Positions 5,548 to 8,961 of a DNA stretch of 8,961 bases are shown here, piece after piece; position 1 is the first letter of the stretch, and every line of letters starts with the position of its first letter. Under the pieces are notes generated by a model. It searched no databases. It was not told where the DNA came from and saw only the letters and a program-made list of their open reading frames with translations. The position numbers and the translations under genes are program-made. This stretch comes from Deltaproteobacteria bacterium (GTDB lineage Bacteria > Myxococcota > B64-G9), in the NCBI GenBank assembly GCA_030591745.1, contig JAUVAM010000095.1, positions 1-8,961 of the forward strand, read 5' to 3'.

Positions 5548-6519
5548 CTAGTCGCTTTTCTTTTTGGCTGATTTGATCGCGCCTGATTTGATCAATCGAA
5601 AAAAGTGGGGCCAGCCAAATATCAGTGGGTAACGGCGCTGTAAAGGACTGGGTTCGATTCGGATGCCCTGCGTTCGTTCGATCTTGGCCAAGATGATATC
5701 GACCCAATCCTCGACGGTCAGCAGGAACTTTGGCCAGCGCAGCACGCCGCGCATCCTGCTTTTTTTAAGAAACGAGGCCAGTTTTTTTCGTGCCTGCTCT
5801 CTCTCGACCGGGGAATCGATGCGTTGGAAGCTATTTTTTGGGTTCTCAACCGCGAGGGCTTGGGTTTGCAGGTGGCGTCTCAGCAAAGCGGGGTAGATTT
5901 TTCGGTAAAAAACCTCTTCCGACGCGAAGAGTTTGCCCACCTTGCTCGCGGCCTCAACTCGAGTTTCGCCTTCGTAGGAGATGTTCAGGCAAGACAACAT
6001 GAACAGGTCCAGATCAAACTCATCCGGCATGCCTCGCAGGGTCAGACCAGCCACCGCATCCATGGCCGATGCAGAGCAAGCGACCAACTTGTCGCAGGCC
6101 GACTCGTCTCGCCACCAGACCAGAGCCACCCGTTTGCCGAAGCGGCCCAGAATGTAAATGTCCGAGGCGTTTTCGGAGGTCTCTTGTTCGAATTGCTCCA
6201 GGGAAAGCAGGTTGTACTTGCAGTGTTTCCCGGACTCCAGTTGCAAGTGAAAGATATGAGGCGGAAGAGCCTGGGCTGTTATTTTGTGGGACCATCGCTT
6301 GAAGATGTCCTTGTACCCATCCGTAATGACAAAGAAATCAGGAAAGCTGGTCGATGTGGATGTGACTTGGCTCAACATGGAGCCGTACATGAAAATGCCG
6401 ATTAAGTTTTCATCTCCGTAGGTCTTTCGGATGGCGCTTGTGAAGTCTTTTACCGCATCGATTGGACTGTCCAGGCTTCTCTCCCGGACCAGGTCCTGGA
6501 TGGACATCTGTGTTTTCAT
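5548..6519 (-). CDS. Tam41/Mmp37-like phosphatidate cytidylyltransferase-family protein
   Basis: 323 residues. Tam41 of mitochondria makes CDP-diacylglycerol from phosphatidate and CTP using a nucleotidyltransferase fold, unlike the multi-pass CdsA of most bacteria. The ordered motifs here match that family: MYGSMLSQ (Gly-Ser at 46-47) and FPDFFVI (Asp 61) for the nucleotidyltransferase site; KYNLLSLEQFE (101-111); DIYILGRFGKRV (120-131, compare LYVAGRLQKPV); and LNISYEGETRVEAASKVGKL (179-198), then FYRKIYPALL. The C-terminus (YPLIFGWPHFFRLIKSG) has an aromatic, basic, amphipathic look that may contact the membrane. No transmembrane helix is evident. Its ATG overlaps the patatin stop (ATGA), implying coupled translation. 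A GGAAGTGGAAG lies just upstream. Activity is inferred from motif order alone; a different nucleotidyltransferase substrate is possible. Confidence 0.65.
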   Translation of the reverse strand: MKTQMSIQDLVRERSLDSPIDAVKDFTSAIRKTYGDENLIGIFMYGSMLSQVTSTSTSFPDFFVITDGYKDIFKRWSHKITAQALPPHIFHLQLESGKHCKYNLLSLEQFEQETSENASDIYILGRFGKRVALVWWRDESACDKLVACSASAMDAVAGLTLRGMPDEFDLDLFMLSCLNISYEGETRVEAASKVGKLFASEEVFYRKIYPALLRRHLQTQALAVENPKNSFQRIDSPVEREQARKKLASFLKKSRMRGVLRWPKFLLTVEDWVDIILAKIERTQGIRIEPSPLQRRYPLIFGWPHFFRLIKSGAIKSAKKKSD

Positions 6520-7283
6520 GCTTCCACTTCCACTTTCCCCGAGTCTATAGGTTGCCTAAGGGCGCTCCGCACGGCGTGGCGAGTTTTGGCAAGCACCTCC
6601 GCTGCCTTCGCCAGGCGAAAGGGGCCGGAACGTGGCAGCTTGTGAATGACCAGGCTGACAATTTCTGCTTGTTGGGGCAGGGCCAGTGAGGGGCTGCCTT
6701 GTTTTCGCCAGGGAGAACGGGAGGCCAGGTGGTGGTAAAGAATACGTGGCTGGCCGGCCACACCCGCCAAGCCATGGCGATCGCTCACGCCACCATCGAA
6801 ATAAGGGCGTCTTTGGATCCAAACCGGCTGGAACAGACCGGGCACGGCGCAGGAGGCATGGATGGCAGGGGCCAAGGGGCCACTGTCCAGCACTTGGGTC
6901 CTGCGACTGATGGCGTCATGCACCGACAGCGCCAAGGGCCAGCGACAGGCCTCGAAGCGCCCGACAGGAAGGATTTCGTTCAGCAAGGCCCTGAAGCGCT
7001 TGCCCCGCAAGAGGCCGAATCCTGGTCGAGGATCCCAGAAATCTTGGCGGCGTAGGGCCAAGAGAACCTCAGCCAAGTGTTTTCCATCGACGCCCGCGGC
7101 CCAACTGCCGGCCACCAGAGCGCCGGCACTGGAGCCCGCAAGGTGGGCAGGCGTAAAGCCCAATTGCTCCAGTTCCAAGATGAGGGCCGTATGGGCAAAA
7201 AACCCAAAAAAGCCCGAGGACAATGCCAGGCTGGTCGGTTCTTGCAGCAACCACTGACCCAGGCTGAGGGAGGGGGGGGACAA
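6516..7283 (-). CDS. Patatin-like phospholipase
   Basis: 255 residues. Patatin-like enzymes are Ser-Asp dyad lipid acyl hydrolases that release fatty acids from phospholipids. Visible here are the glycine-rich oxyanion region (LALSSGFFGFFAH, residues 19-31, a variant of the usual DGGGxRG), the nucleophile elbow LAGSSAGAL (G-x-S-x-G at 50-54, Ser 52), and the FDGG motif with the dyad Asp 162. The start is a TTG at 7283 only 2 nt after the TAA of the CoA-transferase B gene; no ATG or clear ribosome binding site fits, so translation probably depends on coupling to that gene. An 8-C run lies at codons 2-4. No signal peptide is evident, so a cytoplasmic or inner-face location is likely. The stop overlaps the next start. 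It could supply free fatty acids, or act with the Tam41-like protein in phospholipid turnover (inference). Confidence 0.88.
   Translation of the reverse strand: MSPPSLSLGQWLLQEPTSLALSSGFFGFFAHTALILELEQLGFTPAHLAGSSAGALVAGSWAAGVDGKHLAEVLLALRRQDFWDPRPGFGLLRGKRFRALLNEILPVGRFEACRWPLALSVHDAISRRTQVLDSGPLAPAIHASCAVPGLFQPVWIQRRPYFDGGVSDRHGLAGVAGQPRILYHHLASRSPWRKQGSPSLALPQQAEIVSLVIHKLPRSGPFRLAKAAEVLAKTRHAVRSALRQPIDSGKVEVEA
7272..7279. repeat. 8-bp homopolymer (G8 on plus, C8 on minus) at the patatin start
   Basis: Eight G in a row on the plus strand, read as C8 in codons 2-4 of the patatin gene (TTG-TCC-CCC-CCC-TCC). One base gained or lost here would put the TTG out of frame with the enzyme, so it is either a slippage-prone site or a likely assembly error position. 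Confidence 0.8.
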
Positions 7284-7285
7284 AG

Positions 7286-8077
7286 TTACTTGGCCAAGAC
7301 GATGCCCGCCGGGTCGATCTCATCTCTGAGCAGCCTGACTTGTTCGGGCGTGGGGGCAAGGCTCGTGGGCACCTGGTCCGGAATCAAAATTTCAAACCCA
7401 CTGTTGGCCTGGATTTCTTCGAGTTTGACCCCGGGATGCAGCGAATGCAGACGCATGCGTCGGCTTTCTTCTTCGAAGTCGTAGACCGCCAGTTGGGTGA
7501 TGACCCGGTGGGGGCCGCCTCCTTCGGGCAGGCCGGCCTTTTCCCTTGCTCCGGGGCCGTCGAGAAAACCCGGGCTGGTCAAGAAATCCAGCTTGTCGAC
7601 GAAAGAGCGCTTTGATTGGCGCACGATGATGATCAGTTTGTGGGAGAAAGAGGCCACGTCGTTGGCTCCACCGGAGCCTGGCAGGCGCACTTTTGGGGCG
7701 TCATGCTCCCCGATGACCGTGGTGTTGATGTTGCCACGGCAATCGATTTGGGCCGCGCCCAAAAAGCCATAGTCCACGTATCCCGCCTGGGACAAGCTCA
7801 TTAAGTCGTGCATGCTGGAGGCGCTGATGGCCTGGTGAAAGGTGCGCGAGTCGCCGACGGTGATGGGCAAAGCCCTGAGTCTGGGGCCCACGCCGCCCGC
7901 TTCAAAGAAAATGAGCAGGTCTTTGGCATGGGTTTTCTGGGCCAGCATGGCGGCGAGCAGAGGCAAGCCCGTGCCCACAAAGACCGAGTCGCCATCGGCC
8001 AAGACTCCTGCCGCCGTGGTGGCCAAAAGCTCCGTTGGTGAATAATCGCTGGGTGAAAAATCGGCGGCCTGGTTCAT
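7286..8077 (-). CDS. gctB: Glutaconate-type CoA-transferase subunit B
   Basis: 263 residues, close to the length of glutaconate CoA-transferase subunit B. These class I enzymes move CoA between acyl-CoA and a free acid, through a glutamyl-CoA intermediate on the B subunit. Family landmarks run the whole length: SVFVGTGLPLLAA (31-43), LLIFFEAGG with the presumed catalytic Glu 59, ITVGDSRTFHQAI, FLGAAQIDCRGNINTTVIGE, KVRLPGSGGANDVASFSHKL, DFLTSPGFLDGPGAREKAGLP and the C-terminal LRDEIDPAG. In the myxobacterial AibB decarboxylase of the same family, as I recall, this glutamate is replaced by cysteine; its presence here favours a true transferase. The ATG overlaps the stop of subunit A (ATGA), with GGAGG about 7 nt upstream. 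The natural acid substrate cannot be read from sequence; glutaconate itself is not certain. Confidence 0.9.
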   Translation of the reverse strand: MNQAADFSPSDYSPTELLATTAAGVLADGDSVFVGTGLPLLAAMLAQKTHAKDLLIFFEAGGVGPRLRALPITVGDSRTFHQAISASSMHDLMSLSQAGYVDYGFLGAAQIDCRGNINTTVIGEHDAPKVRLPGSGGANDVASFSHKLIIIVRQSKRSFVDKLDFLTSPGFLDGPGAREKAGLPEGGGPHRVITQLAVYDFEEESRRMRLHSLHPGVKLEEIQANSGFEILIPDQVPTSLAPTPEQVRLLRDEIDPAGIVLAK

Positions 8078-8961
8078 TTGCCACCTCCGCTGCCTTTTTC
8101 GCCACCCTTGGCGCTGGCTCGCCAGGGGGCCACCATGGGCTCTTCGTAGCGCTCAATGCGGCCCAATCGCTCCATCAAGGACTGACCCCCGACCAACTCC
8201 AGGTAGGCCGCGAAATCAGGCACCTGATGCACGTATTTGTCCATGTAGGCCGAAACTCCTTCGTCCGTCTTGGAGACCGTCAACCATTCGGCGATGTGCT
8301 CTTCGTCGAAGTAGTAAAGATAGGGCATTTCGCAGGGGTGGCTGCCAAAAGGCACTTCGACCACCGCGTCGACCACGAAGTAGGGGATGACCGTGTTGTC
8401 CGGCTTGGCGCGGATTTCCTCTTCAGGGATGATTTTTTCGGTGGTGATGATCACCCGACGCGCGCAGCGCGAGAGTTCGAAATCTTCTACCACGATGCCG
8501 TCGATCTGGCAGTTGCCGAAGCGATCCGCTCGCGGCACATGGATGAAGGTGACATCCGGATAGGCCGCGGGCACCAGGCAGATGGGCTTTTTGGTGAAGG
8601 GGTCCTCGACGACCTTGCAAGAGCTGTAGCGCAGGGTGTCGGTACCCAGCATGTTGCGGGCCGGCAGGAAGGGCAAGCCCATCATGCCCGCCATAAATCG
8701 CCACTGGTAGACCGCGTTGCTCAACTCCGCCACCACCTTGGCTCGGCCGCTCTGCACCATGCGGCGTGATGCCGGTGACAAACCCCGCAACTCGTGGCCG
8801 AAGGTGTAAGCGACCTCGACCTGATCCACACAGCCGGAAGCGATAAGCAGATCCGCATCATGAACAGCCGTCTTGCCCGCCATTTTCAAGTTGCGTTTCG
8901 CCTGGCGGATGATCTCGTAGATGACGGCCATCGAGACACGAACATGGCCGAATCCACCCGA
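8074..8961 (-). CDS. gctA: Glutaconate-type CoA-transferase subunit A, 5' end outside window
   Basis: 295 codons are visible and the frame stays open to the window edge. The ATG at 8931 is internal: the ten codons upstream of it (SGGFGHVRVS) align with the conserved GGF segment near the N-terminus of GctA, so only about 20 residues should be missing. Other landmarks are MAVIYEIIRQ, GLPFLP, KPICLVPAAYPDVTFIHVPR, GNCQIDGIVVEDFELSRCAR, IITTEKIIPEEEIR, and IPYFVVDAVVEVPFGSHPCEMPYLY. Subunit A pairs with subunit B, encoded directly downstream with a 4-bp overlap, to form the transferase; the active-site glutamate is on B. The C-terminus is a Gly/Lys-rich tail (SAKGGEKGSGGGK). It is the most upstream visible gene of the minus-strand operon; the promoter and any further genes lie beyond the window. 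Confidence 0.9.
   Translation of the reverse strand, partial: SGGFGHVRVSMAVIYEIIRQAKRNLKMAGKTAVHDADLLIASGCVDQVEVAYTFGHELRGLSPASRRMVQSGRAKVVAELSNAVYQWRFMAGMMGLPFLPARNMLGTDTLRYSSCKVVEDPFTKKPICLVPAAYPDVTFIHVPRADRFGNCQIDGIVVEDFELSRCARRVIITTEKIIPEEEIRAKPDNTVIPYFVVDAVVEVPFGSHPCEMPYLYYFDEEHIAEWLTVSKTDEGVSAYMDKYVHQVPDFAAYLELVGGQSLMERLGRIERYEEPMVAPWRASAKGGEKGSGGGK

Noticed and set aside
5824..6405. 193-codon plus-strand open frame opposite the Tam41-like gene
   Set aside because: It is antisense to a gene with ordered family motifs and operon coupling, and shows no sign of its own expression.
8035..8769. 244-codon plus-strand open frame opposite the CoA-transferase subunit A gene
   Set aside because: It is antisense to an unmistakable GctA sequence, with no ribosome binding site or recognisable domain.
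1..8961. Anti-phage, CRISPR, toxin-antitoxin or mobile-element content
   Set aside because: No direct-repeat array, transposase, integrase, nuclease or toxin-like gene was seen; all genes fit envelope, chaperone or lipid/CoA functions or are unknown secreted proteins.

Overview
The window is a moderately GC-rich bacterial chromosome segment with dense genes, short intergenic gaps, several TTG or otherwise non-ATG starts, and many secreted or lipid-anchored proteins. Three things together suggest a Myxococcota/Deltaproteobacteria-like Gram-negative organism: a surface protein with a carboxypeptidase-regulatory-like module plus a YfaP-like module, a lipobox lipoprotein, and a fatty-acid/CoA metabolism block. 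This placement is inference from protein style only. I found no RNA gene, insertion sequence or CRISPR array.

Left part (1-3608). The window opens inside a plus-strand gene for a large extracellular protein, which ends at 838 and is followed by a strong intrinsic terminator (862-891). Converging on it is a minus-strand gene (890-1399) for a small secreted protein with a very basic tail; its stop codon lies in the terminator's U-tract. A strong sigma70-type promoter (1447-1476) then drives a lipoprotein gene of unknown function (to 2600) whose start codon is unclear. Next comes a class B (CbpA-like) J-domain co-chaperone (2682-3608) with its own TTGACA promoter.

Right part (3618-8961, all minus strand). 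Read in the direction of transcription, the order is glutaconate-type CoA-transferase subunit A (5' end outside the window), CoA-transferase subunit B, a patatin-like phospholipase, and a Tam41/Mmp37-like phosphatidate cytidylyltransferase-family protein. These four are joined by 4-bp ATGA overlaps or a 2-bp gap and look like one translationally coupled operon linking acyl-CoA exchange, lipid deacylation and CDP-diacylglycerol-type chemistry. After an 88-bp gap holding a weak terminator, a 20-bp perfect inverted repeat and a TTGACT/TAGACT promoter comes an acyl-CoA dehydrogenase of the long (about 600 aa) type. That gene is broken, or recoded, by a single in-frame TGA at codon 85, with homologous sequence continuing in the same frame on both sides.

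The points most worth a second look are the in-frame TGA in the acyl-CoA dehydrogenase, the palindromic operator over its -35 box, the CoA-transferase/patatin/Tam41-like operon, and the lipoprotein gene whose best ribosome binding site points to an ATA codon.
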